Below are positions 1 through 5,510 of a stretch of 5,510 nucleotides of DNA, piece after piece. The number at the start of each line of letters is the position of its first letter. Within the stretch, counting starts at the first letter, position 1. Origin of the DNA: Chlorobiota bacterium (lineage in GTDB: Bacteria; Bacteroidota; Bacteroidia; Bacteroidales; JAADGE01); assembly GCA_013153575.1 (NCBI GenBank), contig JAADEE010000087.1:1-5510 (forward strand). Direction: 5' to 3'. The notes under the pieces are model-generated. The model had not been told where the DNA came from. It worked only from the letters and a program-made list of their open reading frames with translations, and made no database searches. Position numbers and translations under genes: made by a program.

Positions 1-920
1 ATGATTGAATATTTTTCAATACTATCTATTGCTCTAATTTTGTTTCCTGAAATAACAGGCCATTTAGGTTTGAAATCATTTCCTTTTTCTTTTAAAGGGT
101 TTGCTTTTTTCCATCTCCATATTTTATATGTATATTCTGTTTTATAAACGGGTATTTGTTTATAAACAGGCTCTTCGTAAGTTTCTGTTCGGGTTTCGTA
201 AATATCTCTTGTACAATATCTATCTTCAAAATACCCATTTCCTAAGTCTCGTTTTCCACAAACATATGTTTCTGTACCAACTTTAACATGAATGTTTCTT
301 GTTTTTGTAACAGTTCCTGTTTGAATTTGGTTGTAATGATGTATTGCTTTATGCTGGGATATTAATTGTCCTCCCGGAGGAATACTCCACCCATTTTCTG
401 TTAGCAATAAGTAGCGTTCTATCTCAATTTTTCGTTCCCAGTGTGTGCCAACAACTTCTACTTTTATTGGTGTTGTAAAAGCAAATGTAAGAATTAAGAA
501 GATAATTGATAAACTAACAATTAAAGCAGGAAGATATAAACATCCAATTTTTAGTTTAGATTTTTTTAAACTTTTTTTGGGGGGGCTATAAGTTGGTGTT
601 TTTTGAGAGTTTGTTGGGATATCGTTTATGTTGTAATCTTTTTCTTTTAGTTTTTTTTCAGAATCATTTTTAGATGCTCCACAACTATTACATGTGTTTT
701 GCGTTGCATGATTTTGACTGTTGCAAAATGCACAAACCCAGTCAGAGCCTGCCTTTGCTTGTGCAATTTTCTTTTTGTCTAATACTTCTTGGTCACTTGC
801 CATGTAAAATTTTACATTTTCAGGACGAGGAGAGCCACATTTTTCACAATGCAAGTTAGGGCCTAAATTTCCAATATTTCCACACGATGTACAATCCCAT
901 CTGCCAACATATACTGCCAT
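1..920 (-). CDS. Membrane-anchored protein with two RanBP2-type zinc fingers (3' end beyond left edge)
   Basis: The minus strand is open from an ATG at 920 to the left edge, giving 306 codons with no stop, so the C-terminus is missing. Residues 8-28 form a WxCxxC...CxxC finger (W8, C10, C13, C25, C28). Residues 61-80 form a second finger (W61, C63, C66, N70, C77, C80) that fits the RanBP2 pattern W-x-C-x2-C-x3-N-x6-C-x2-C exactly; the first has one extra residue. A polar linker ends in a lysine-rich stretch (115-124), followed by one hydrophobic segment at about 125-149. By the positive-inside rule the fingers are cytoplasmic and the rest is exported. The exported part has W161, W178 and a Tyr/Thr/Val-rich stretch (241-265) with repeating x-V-Y and T-x-Y units, plus C221 and C236 that could form a disulfide. 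The start lies 21 bases after the yifB/comM stop, so co-transcription is likely. There is no Shine-Dalgarno sequence. I do not recognise a named family for the whole protein, and its function is unknown. Confidence 0.85.
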   Translation of the reverse strand, partial: MAVYVGRWDCTSCGNIGNLGPNLHCEKCGSPRPENVKFYMASDQEVLDKKKIAQAKAGSDWVCAFCNSQNHATQNTCNSCGASKNDSEKKLKEKDYNINDIPTNSQKTPTYSPPKKSLKKSKLKIGCLYLPALIVSLSIIFLILTFAFTTPIKVEVVGTHWERKIEIERYLLLTENGWSIPPGGQLISQHKAIHHYNQIQTGTVTKTRNIHVKVGTETYVCGKRDLGNGYFEDRYCTRDIYETRTETYEEPVYKQIPVYKTEYTYKIWRWKKANPLKEKGNDFKPKWPVISGNKIRAIDSIEKYSI

Positions 921-941
921 AATTTTATTCTTATTTTAAAA

Positions 942-2480
942 TTAAGATCCCCAGCTTTCTCTATCTAAACTTCGATATTGAATGGCTTCTGCTAAATGTT
1001 CTGATTTAATATTTTCAGAATTTGCTAAATCAGCAATTGTTCTTGCAACCTTAAGAATTCGGTCATATGCTCTTGCAGATAAACCTAATTTTTCCATTGC
1101 ATTTTTAAGTAAAGAATTGCCAGCTTCATCAACTTTACAATAAATATTCATCATTTTTGAAGTCATTTGTGAGTTGCTATGTATTCCTTTAAAATCTTTG
1201 AAACGTTTATCTTGAATCTCACGGGCTGCAATTACTCTTTTTCTAACAAGTTCTCCTTTTTCTCCAGGTTCTGCATCAGCTAATTTTCCAAAAGGAACAG
1301 GAACAACTTCAATATGTATATCAATTCTATCAAGTAAAGGTCCTGAAATTTTGTTTAGATATTTTTGAACAACTCCGGTTCCACAAACACATTCCCTTTC
1401 AGGATGGTTGTAATAACCACAGGGACAAGGATTCATAGATGCCACAAGCATAAAATTTGCAGGATATTCAACTGTAAATCTTGCTCTTGAAATTGTAATT
1501 TTTCTATCCTCTAATGGTTGTCTCATAACTTCTAAAACACTTCTTTTAAATTCAGGAAGCTCATCTAAAAATAAAACACCATTGTGTGCTAATGATATTT
1601 CACCCGGTTGAGGAAATTGTCCTCCCCCAACTAATGCAACATCACTAATTGTATGATGAGGTGAACGGAAAGGTCTTTTTGTTATCAATGATGCATTTTT
1701 TTCAGTTTTCCCTGCAACTGAATGTATTTTTGTTGTTTCTAATGCTTCTGATAAAGTTAGTGGAGGTAGTATTGTTGGAATACGTTTTGAAATCATAGTT
1801 TTTCCGGCACCGGGAGGTCCAATCATAATTATGTTGTGTCCTCCGGCAGCTGCAATTTCTAAAGCTCGTTTTACATTTTCTTGTCCTTTAACGTCTGAAA
1901 AATCTATATCTGAGATAGAAATATTTTCATAAAATTCTTTTCTTGTATCAACAATTGTTGGTTTAAGTTTTATTTTCTTATTAAAAAAATCAATAACTTC
2001 TTTTATGTTTTCAACACCATAGACATCAAGATTATTAACAACTGCAGCTTCTCTTGCATTTTCTTTAGGAAGAATAAATCCTTTAAATTTTTCAGCTCTT
2101 GCTTGAATTGCAATTGGCAAAACTCCTTTTATGGGTTGTAATGTTCCATCTAATGAAAGCTCTCCCATAATTATGTATTTGCTTATTTCGTCAGATTTTA
2201 TTTTTTCGTCTGCTGCAAGTATTCCTATTGCAAGTGTTAAATCATACGATGAACCTTCTTTTCGAATATCAGCAGGAGCCATATTTATGACAACTTTTTT
2301 GCCGGGTATTTTATAGCTATTTTCACGTAAAGCAGAATCAATTCTTTGTTGACTTTCTTTAACTGCTGCATCAGGCAGCCCAACTAAATAAAAATTTGCT
2401 CCGCGTGAAATGTTTACTTCAACAGTAATTGTTGTTGCATCAACACCTTGAACAGCACTTCCGTATGTTTTTACTAACAT
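942..2480 (-). CDS. comM: YifB/ComM family Mg-chelatase-like AAA+ ATPase
   Basis: This 512-residue protein has the usual full length of the YifB/ComM family. Residues 1-170 form the N-terminal domain with the Lon-protease/ChlI-like fold. The AAA+ core follows, with Walker A GPPGAGKT at 221-228, Walker B LFLDE at 303-307, a sensor-1 asparagine in the SMNPCPCG stretch (N350) and the LLDRID arginine at 385. The Mg_chelatase_C domain covers about 410-512, with a sensor-2-like segment GLSARAYDR at 466-474. Four cysteines (C352, C354, C364, C366) in the insert after sensor 1 are typical of the family and may bind metal. In Vibrio and Acinetobacter, ComM is a hexameric helicase that drives branch migration during natural transformation; whether it does so here is inference. 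Despite database names, it is not a magnesium chelatase of chlorophyll synthesis. The start ATG at 2480 gives the standard family N-terminus (MLVKTYGSAVQG). It is divergent from the XRE gene and precedes the zinc-finger membrane protein. Confidence 0.96.
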   Translation of the reverse strand: MLVKTYGSAVQGVDATTITVEVNISRGANFYLVGLPDAAVKESQQRIDSALRENSYKIPGKKVVINMAPADIRKEGSSYDLTLAIGILAADEKIKSDEISKYIIMGELSLDGTLQPIKGVLPIAIQARAEKFKGFILPKENAREAAVVNNLDVYGVENIKEVIDFFNKKIKLKPTIVDTRKEFYENISISDIDFSDVKGQENVKRALEIAAAGGHNIIMIGPPGAGKTMISKRIPTILPPLTLSEALETTKIHSVAGKTEKNASLITKRPFRSPHHTISDVALVGGGQFPQPGEISLAHNGVLFLDELPEFKRSVLEVMRQPLEDRKITISRARFTVEYPANFMLVASMNPCPCGYYNHPERECVCGTGVVQKYLNKISGPLLDRIDIHIEVVPVPFGKLADAEPGEKGELVRKRVIAAREIQDKRFKDFKGIHSNSQMTSKMMNIYCKVDEAGNSLLKNAMEKLGLSARAYDRILKVARTIADLANSENIKSEHLAEAIQYRSLDRESWGS

Positions 2481-2538
2481 AGTTGAAAATTTTCTTGAAT
2501 TGTGAAATTAAAAGATATTTATAAAACAAAAAACATTA

Positions 2539-2569
2539 TTTGTTAAATAATTGGTATAGTTTATGTTTT
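2539..2569 (+). promoter_or_regulatory. Candidate Bacteroidota promoter for the XRE-channel unit
   Basis: TTTG at 2539-2542 is followed after 19 bases by TATGTTTT at 2562-2569. This fits the Bacteroidota housekeeping pattern (TTTG, 19-21 bases, TAnnTTTG) except for the last base. It would place a transcript start near 2575 and a leader of about 78 bases before the ATG at 2654. It also argues against translation beginning at the in-frame TTG at 2540, which would fall inside the promoter. In such AT-rich DNA a chance match is possible. Confidence 0.35.
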
Positions 2570-2595
2570 AAACAGATTACAACTTATTATGGAAA

Positions 2596-2603
2596 CAAAT
2601 ATA
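2596..2603 (-). promoter_or_regulatory. Candidate -7 element for yifB/comM
   Basis: Read on the minus strand, this is TATATTTG, a full match to the TAnnTTTG element of Bacteroidota promoters. It lies about 115 bases upstream of the yifB/comM ATG. No TTTG or TTG is found at the expected upstream distance, so support is weak. If real, the comM transcript would start near 2590 and overlap the leader of the divergent XRE transcript. Confidence 0.2.
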
Positions 2604-2621
2604 ATGAATTATTGGTATGTT

Positions 2622-2646
2622 TTTTGAATTATCAAAATTATCAAAA
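2622..2646. promoter_or_regulatory. Candidate operator: palindrome overlapping a tandem 9-bp repeat
   Basis: TTTTGA (2622-2627) and TCAAAA (2632-2637) form a perfect inverted repeat with a 4-base spacer. The right arm lies inside TTATCAAAA (2629-2637), which is repeated exactly and in tandem at 2638-2646. The group ends 7 bases before the XRE start codon and lies downstream of its candidate promoter. Small XRE repressors commonly bind short palindromes near their own promoters, so autoregulation is a reasonable inference. The low-complexity A/T background lowers confidence. Confidence 0.35.
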
Positions 2647-2653
2647 CAAAATA

Positions 2654-2872
2654 ATGGAAAATACTATACGTGTAGAAAGAGCTAAAAAAAGAATTACACA
2701 GGCAGAACTAGCAAAACAGGTTAATGTTTCAAGGCAAACGATACATGCTGTAGAAACCGGCAAGTTTGTGCCATCGACAGTTCTTGCTCTTAAAATTGCA
2801 CAATACTTTGGTGTTATGCTTGAAGATTTATTCAAGTTAGAGAAATCTGATTTCGAAAAAACAGCTAAGTAA
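2654..2872 (+). CDS. XRE/Cro-CI family helix-turn-helix regulator
   Basis: This is a 72-residue single-domain DNA-binding protein. The HTH_3 domain fills most of it: positioning helix QAELAKQVNV at 16-25, recognition helix starting SRQTIHAVE at 26-34, then the conserved G36 and P40, and the family-typical LALKIAQYFGV stretch at 45-53 followed by LEDLF at 56-60. There is no ligand or multimerisation domain. It resembles the short repressors of the YozG type. The ATG at 2654 is chosen over an in-frame TTG at 2540 because the family domain begins right after it and the extra 38 residues are low-complexity and unlike the family. The gene ends 23 bases before the potassium channel, so the two are probably co-transcribed. 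It may control that operon, and perhaps the divergent comM, through the repeats just upstream. The target is inferred, not shown. Confidence 0.92.
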   Translation: MENTIRVERAKKRITQAELAKQVNVSRQTIHAVETGKFVPSTVLALKIAQYFGVMLEDLFKLEKSDFEKTAK

Positions 2873-2876
2873 ATAT

Positions 2877-2930
2877 ACTATTTCATATTTAAACTATGAA
2901 AAAGTTAAAACTTAAATTATATGAAATAGT
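2877..2930 (+). repeat. 12-bp perfect inverted repeat spanning the channel start codon
   Basis: ACTATTTCATAT at 2877-2888 is the exact reverse complement of ATATGAAATAGT at 2919-2930. The 30-base interval between them contains the channel ATG (2896). The left arm lies in the 23-base gap after the XRE stop, and the right arm encodes part of the channel's first ten residues. In mRNA this could form an A/U-rich stem with the start codon in its loop; in DNA it could be a two-half-site binding region. No U-tract follows, so it does not look like an intrinsic terminator. Confidence 0.6.
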
Positions 2931-3720
2931 TTTTGAGGCTGATACTCCTGCCGGAAAAGCCTTTGATATTATTCTTCTTATTGCAGTGTCTTTAAGCGTT
3001 ATTGTTGTAATGCTTGAAAGTGTTGATAGTTATAATTCAAGGTTTCCTGTTTTATTTCATTATGCAGAGTGGTTTTTTACAATAATTTTTACAATTGAGT
3101 ATATTGTTAGAATTGTAATTGTCAATAAAAAAACTAAATATATTTTTAGTTTTTATGGAATTATTGATTTTTTAACAATATTGCCCTCTTATATAGGATT
3201 AATAATCCCAGGAAATGCTTATAGTCTTGCTGTAATTCGTTCATTAAGGCTTTTAAGAGTTTTTAGAATTTTTCAACTTCCAAGGTATGTTTCAGAAAGT
3301 CAGAAGCTAATTAAAGCTTTAATAGCAAGTAAACAACGAATTGGTGTTTTTTTCTTTTCTGTAATAATGATTGTTATTATTCTTGGAACTGTAATGTATT
3401 TAATTGAAGATAAAGATGCCGGTTTTACGAATATTCCACAAAGTATTTACTGGGCAATTGTAACATTAACAACTGTTGGTTATGGAGATATTGCTCCGGT
3501 TACAGGATTAGGAAAGTTTATCGCAGGATTTGTTATGATACTCGGCTATGCAATAATTGCAATACCTACAGGAATAATAACATCTGAAATGAATAAGGTT
3601 AATAAAAAAGAGGGAATAACTACGCAGGTTTGTCCAAATTGCTTAAAAGAAGGGCATGACCCAGATGCTCAATTTTGTAAGTTTTGTGGAGCAGAAATAA
3701 ATCCTCATATCTTAAAATAA
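2896..3720 (+). CDS. Voltage-gated potassium channel with C-terminal zinc ribbon
   Basis: This 274-residue inner-membrane protein has the six-helix layout of bacterial Kv channels. S1 lies at about 22-42, S2 at 56-76 (acidic E68), S3 at 82-103 (D91), S4 at 110-130, S5 at 148-170 and S6 at 203-230. S4 carries arginines at every third position (R115, R118, R121, R124), the voltage-sensor signature. The pore loop has the potassium selectivity filter TTVGYGD at 192-198. It should form a tetramer that conducts potassium in response to membrane voltage. After S6 there is no RCK/TrkA-N domain; instead a short tail holds a zinc ribbon, CPNC (C246, C249) and CKFC (C261, C264), ending at residue 274. 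The ATG at 2896 places the usual short cytoplasmic N-terminus before S1. It lies 23 bases after the XRE gene, probably in one operon. Potassium selectivity is read from the filter; the role of the zinc ribbon is unknown. Confidence 0.95.
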   Translation: MKKLKLKLYEIVFEADTPAGKAFDIILLIAVSLSVIVVMLESVDSYNSRFPVLFHYAEWFFTIIFTIEYIVRIVIVNKKTKYIFSFYGIIDFLTILPSYIGLIIPGNAYSLAVIRSLRLLRVFRIFQLPRYVSESQKLIKALIASKQRIGVFFFSVIMIVIILGTVMYLIEDKDAGFTNIPQSIYWAIVTLTTVGYGDIAPVTGLGKFIAGFVMILGYAIIAIPTGIITSEMNKVNKKEGITTQVCPNCLKEGHDPDAQFCKFCGAEINPHILK

Positions 3721-3791
3721 TTTTCTTTTCTAATTTGCTAAAGGCTATACACTTTAAAAAAAACATTGTTGTTTGCTTATAAATTTCATTT

Positions 3792-3820
3792 TTTGTTTAA
3801 TGGTTTAATTTGTACATTTG
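3792..3820 (+). promoter_or_regulatory. Candidate Bacteroidota promoter for the deoxynucleoside kinase
   Basis: TTTG at 3792-3795 and TACATTTG at 3813-3820 are separated by 17 bases. The second element matches TAnnTTTG at every fixed position; the spacing is at the short end of the range reported for Flavobacterium-type promoters. A transcript would start near 3827, about 32 bases before the ATG at 3859. This suggests the kinase is transcribed on its own, although no terminator is visible after the channel gene in 3721-3791. Confidence 0.45.
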
Positions 3821-3858
3821 TTGAAACAAAATTGAAACTTCAAAAAACATTTTACAAA

Positions 3859-4497
3859 ATGTATAACAGTAAAGAAAATAGTAGGCATATAGCAATTTCA
3901 GGTAACATTGGTTCCGGAAAAACAACCTTAACTAGTTTATTAGCAAAACATTATAAGTGGGAAGCTCATTTTGAAGATGCGGATGAAAATCCATATTTAA
4001 ATGATTTTTATGAAGATATGCAACGTTGGTCTTTTAACTTGCAGGTGTATTTTTTAAATAGCAGGTTTAACCAAGTTTTAGATATTAGGAAATCGGAAAA
4101 AACGGTTATACAAGATAGAACAATTTACGAAGATGCAAGAATTTTTGCTCCTAATTTACATGCAATGGGTTTAATGCCAACTCGTGATTTTGAAAATTAT
4201 CAAAGTTTATTTGAATTAATGAGTTCCTTAGTTCAGCCACCTGATTTGTTAATTTACTTACGTGCAGAGGTTCCTAAACTTGTTGAGAAAATTCAAAGTA
4301 GAGGACGTGACTATGAAAACACAATAAGACTAGACTATTTAACACGTCTTAATGAACGATATGAAGCATGGATTAGCGAATACAATCTTGGAAAATTAAT
4401 GATTGTAGATGTTAATAATACTGATTTTATAAATAACCCCAAAGATTTAAGCTCAGTTATTGATAAAATTGATGCTCAATTATATGGTTTTTTCTAA
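3859..4497 (+). CDS. Deoxynucleoside kinase (dNK/dGK family)
   Basis: This 212-residue enzyme transfers phosphate from ATP to a deoxynucleoside, the first step of deoxynucleotide salvage in the cytoplasm. The P-loop GNIGSGKT is at 15-22. ENPYL at 43-47 matches the conserved acidic segment after the P-loop. YFLNSRF at 64-70 lies in the nucleoside-binding helix, DRTIYED at 86-92 is the family DR(S/T) motif, and RGRDYE at 148-153 is the arginine-rich lid. The length is normal for bacterial members. The ATG at 3859 is chosen over an in-frame TTG at 3766 because the family fold begins with the strand HIAISG at 10-15, the 31 extra residues are low-complexity, and a good promoter match at 3792-3820 would lie inside the longer form. 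Whether it prefers dG, dA or dC cannot be told from these motifs. It stands alone and ends just before the shared terminator. Confidence 0.93.
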   Translation: MYNSKENSRHIAISGNIGSGKTTLTSLLAKHYKWEAHFEDADENPYLNDFYEDMQRWSFNLQVYFLNSRFNQVLDIRKSEKTVIQDRTIYEDARIFAPNLHAMGLMPTRDFENYQSLFELMSSLVQPPDLLIYLRAEVPKLVEKIQSRGRDYENTIRLDYLTRLNERYEAWISEYNLGKLMIVDVNNTDFINNPKDLSSVIDKIDAQLYGFF

Positions 4498-4513
4498 TTT
4501 TTAATATCATTAT

Positions 4514-4545
4514 AAAAAAAATCGATTATTAAAATCGATTTTTTT
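4514..4545. terminator. Bidirectional intrinsic terminator between convergent genes
   Basis: A perfect inverted repeat pairs 4515-4527 with 4533-4545 (core ATCGAT in both arms, 13-bp stem, 5-base loop). The arms begin with a run of A and end with a run of T, so the transcript from either strand has a stem followed by U residues. It lies 17 bases after the kinase stop and 18 bases beyond the acyl-CoA ligase stop, exactly where one terminator can serve both. The stem has only two G/C pairs, so its strength is uncertain. Confidence 0.8.
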
Positions 4546-4563
4546 ATTAAGATAAAGTTATAA

Positions 4564-5510
4564 TTATTCATACATATTTTCAATTTCATCTTTATATTTT
4601 TCAAGAAGAATATCACGCTTTAATTTTAAAGTTGGAGATAATTCTCCTGTGTCAGCTCCCCATTCTTTATCAACAATAACAAATTTTTTAATTGTCATTA
4701 CATTTTGAATGTCTAGGTTTAATTCTTCCACTTCAGATTTGAATTTTTCTATTACCTCTTTATTAGTAACTAACTCTTTGTCTGAATTGTATTTTATTTC
4801 ATGCCTTTCTGCCCAAGAATATAAATGGTTAAAATTAGGACTTATTAATGCAGAGCAAAAACGTTTATTTTCTCCAACTACCATTATTTGTTCAATAAAT
4901 TGGGATTCTTTCATTATGTTTTCAACAATTTGAGGGGCAACATATTGTCCTGTTGAAAGTTTAAATAATTCTTTTTTTCTACCGGTAATTGTAAGAATAT
5001 TATCATTTAATTCTCCCATATCTCCTGTATGAAACCACCCGTCTTCATCTATTGCTTCCTCTGTTCTTTCTTTATCTTTGTAGTACCCTTTCATAAGACA
5101 AGGGCCTTTGTATAAGATTTCTCCATCTTCTGCAATTTTTACCTCAGAAATTTCATGTAGTTCTCCAACTGTTCCAGCTCTTATGTTTCCTACCCTATTT
5201 GTTGAAATAACCGGAGAGGTTTCTGTTAAACCATAACCTTCAATAATTGGAATTTTTGCAGCACCAAAAACTCTTGCGAGTCTTGGCTGTAATGCAGCAC
5301 CTCCTGAAACAATAATTTTTATTTCACCTCCAAGAGCTTCTCTCCATTTAGAAAAAACTAATTTATTATCTAATGCTAATTTTGCTTTTAAAAATACATT
5401 TTGAGATTTATAATCTTCATATTTCTGTCCTGACCTAAGAGAACTAAAGAAAAGCGCTTTTTTTATACCTTTTAAATCTAGCCCTTTTGTATATATTTTA
5501 TCATATATTT
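4564..5510 (-). CDS. Long-chain acyl-CoA ligase, AMP-forming (5' end beyond right edge)
   Basis: The minus-strand frame is open from the right edge to the stop at 4564, giving 314 residues. These are the C-terminal half or so of a long-chain fatty-acid CoA ligase of the ANL superfamily, normally about 600 residues. Visible motifs, numbered in the fragment, are VSGGAAL at 67-73, the A5 motif GYGLTETSP at 91-99, A7 GWFHTGD at 157-163, A8 GRKKELFKLSTGQYVAP at 176-192, and A10 ELSPTLKLKR at 289-298, where K295 aligns with the catalytic lysine. The first ATG in the visible part (5094) is internal, because conserved motifs precede it without a stop. The enzyme activates fatty acids with ATP to acyl-adenylate and then acyl-CoA for lipid synthesis or breakdown. 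The STGQYVAP form of A8 is typical of the FadD15/eukaryotic-ACSL-like branch. No membrane segment is visible. It is convergent with the kinase and shares its terminator. Confidence 0.95.
   Translation of the reverse strand, partial: IYDKIYTKGLDLKGIKKALFFSSLRSGQKYEDYKSQNVFLKAKLALDNKLVFSKWREALGGEIKIIVSGGAALQPRLARVFGAAKIPIIEGYGLTETSPVISTNRVGNIRAGTVGELHEISEVKIAEDGEILYKGPCLMKGYYKDKERTEEAIDEDGWFHTGDMGELNDNILTITGRKKELFKLSTGQYVAPQIVENIMKESQFIEQIMVVGENKRFCSALISPNFNHLYSWAERHEIKYNSDKELVTNKEVIEKFKSEVEELNLDIQNVMTIKKFVIVDKEWGADTGELSPTLKLKRDILLEKYKDEIENMYE

Noticed and set aside
101..286. Plus-strand 61-codon frame rich in Phe, Leu and Tyr
   Set aside because: It is antisense to the exported domain of the zinc-finger membrane gene, whose protein pattern is convincing; the hydrophobic look follows from AT-rich sequence.
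674..859. Plus-strand 61-codon frame with several Cys and His
   Set aside because: It is the antisense of the zinc-finger region on the minus strand; it has no start context or family motif.
2131..2316. Plus-strand 61-codon frame
   Set aside because: It lies wholly inside yifB/comM on the opposite strand and shows no recognisable motif.
942..2480. Magnesium chelatase subunit of chlorophyll or cobalamin synthesis
   Set aside because: The N-terminal Lon/ChlI-like domain, the length of 512 residues and the CPCG insert identify the YifB/ComM family; no other chelatase subunit or pigment gene is nearby.
2641..2835. Minus-strand 64-codon frame opposite the XRE gene
   Set aside because: The XRE frame has a complete HTH domain; the antisense frame has none and is best seen as a mirror of it.
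2654..3720. Toxin-antitoxin pair, with the XRE protein as antitoxin
   Set aside because: The partner is a full six-helix voltage-gated channel with an intact VGYGD filter, not a small toxin.
3721..3791. Terminator after the potassium channel
   Set aside because: I found no stem-loop with a following T-run here; only A/T-rich sequence without stable pairing.
4709..4933. Plus-strand 74-codon frame inside the acyl-CoA ligase
   Set aside because: It is antisense to well-conserved ligase sequence and has no motif of its own.
4564..5094. Separate 176-residue protein starting at the ATG at 5094
   Set aside because: The frame continues upstream without a stop to the right edge and encodes the A5 motif and other ligase sequence, so 5094 is an internal methionine.

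Overview
The window is AT-rich and, with one exception, its genes have no Shine-Dalgarno-like sequence before the start; two starts are instead preceded by matches to the Bacteroidota promoter pattern (TTTG, a spacer of about 17-21 bases, then TAnnTTTG). Together with the protein types (YifB/ComM, a bacterial deoxynucleoside kinase, an FadD15-type long-chain acyl-CoA ligase) this suggests a member of the Bacteroidota, probably an environmental Bacteroidales- or Flavobacteriia-like organism. The species cannot be named from the sequence.

Layout. The left part is read on the minus strand. YifB/ComM (942-2480) is followed after 21 bases by a membrane-anchored protein with two RanBP2-like zinc fingers (start at 920), which runs off the left edge. 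From a divergent intergenic region (2481-2653) a plus-strand pair begins: a 72-residue XRE-family repressor-like protein (2654-2872) and, 23 bases on, a six-transmembrane voltage-gated potassium channel with a C-terminal zinc ribbon (2896-3720). A deoxynucleoside kinase follows (3859-4497), apparently from its own promoter. A long A/T-flanked hairpin at 4514-4545 separates it from a convergent acyl-CoA ligase on the minus strand (4564 to the right edge), whose N-terminal part lies outside the window.

Functionally this is mostly housekeeping: a branch-migration helicase, nucleoside salvage and fatty-acid activation. The part that invites attention is the XRE-channel unit. The repressor-like gene has a palindrome and tandem repeats between its candidate promoter and its start, which look like an autoregulatory operator. 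The channel start codon lies between the arms of a perfect 12-bp inverted repeat that spans the gene junction. Two of the membrane proteins here carry cytoplasmic zinc-ribbon-type modules, one at the N-terminus and one at the C-terminus. I found no CRISPR array, tRNA, rRNA, insertion sequence or recognisable defence system.
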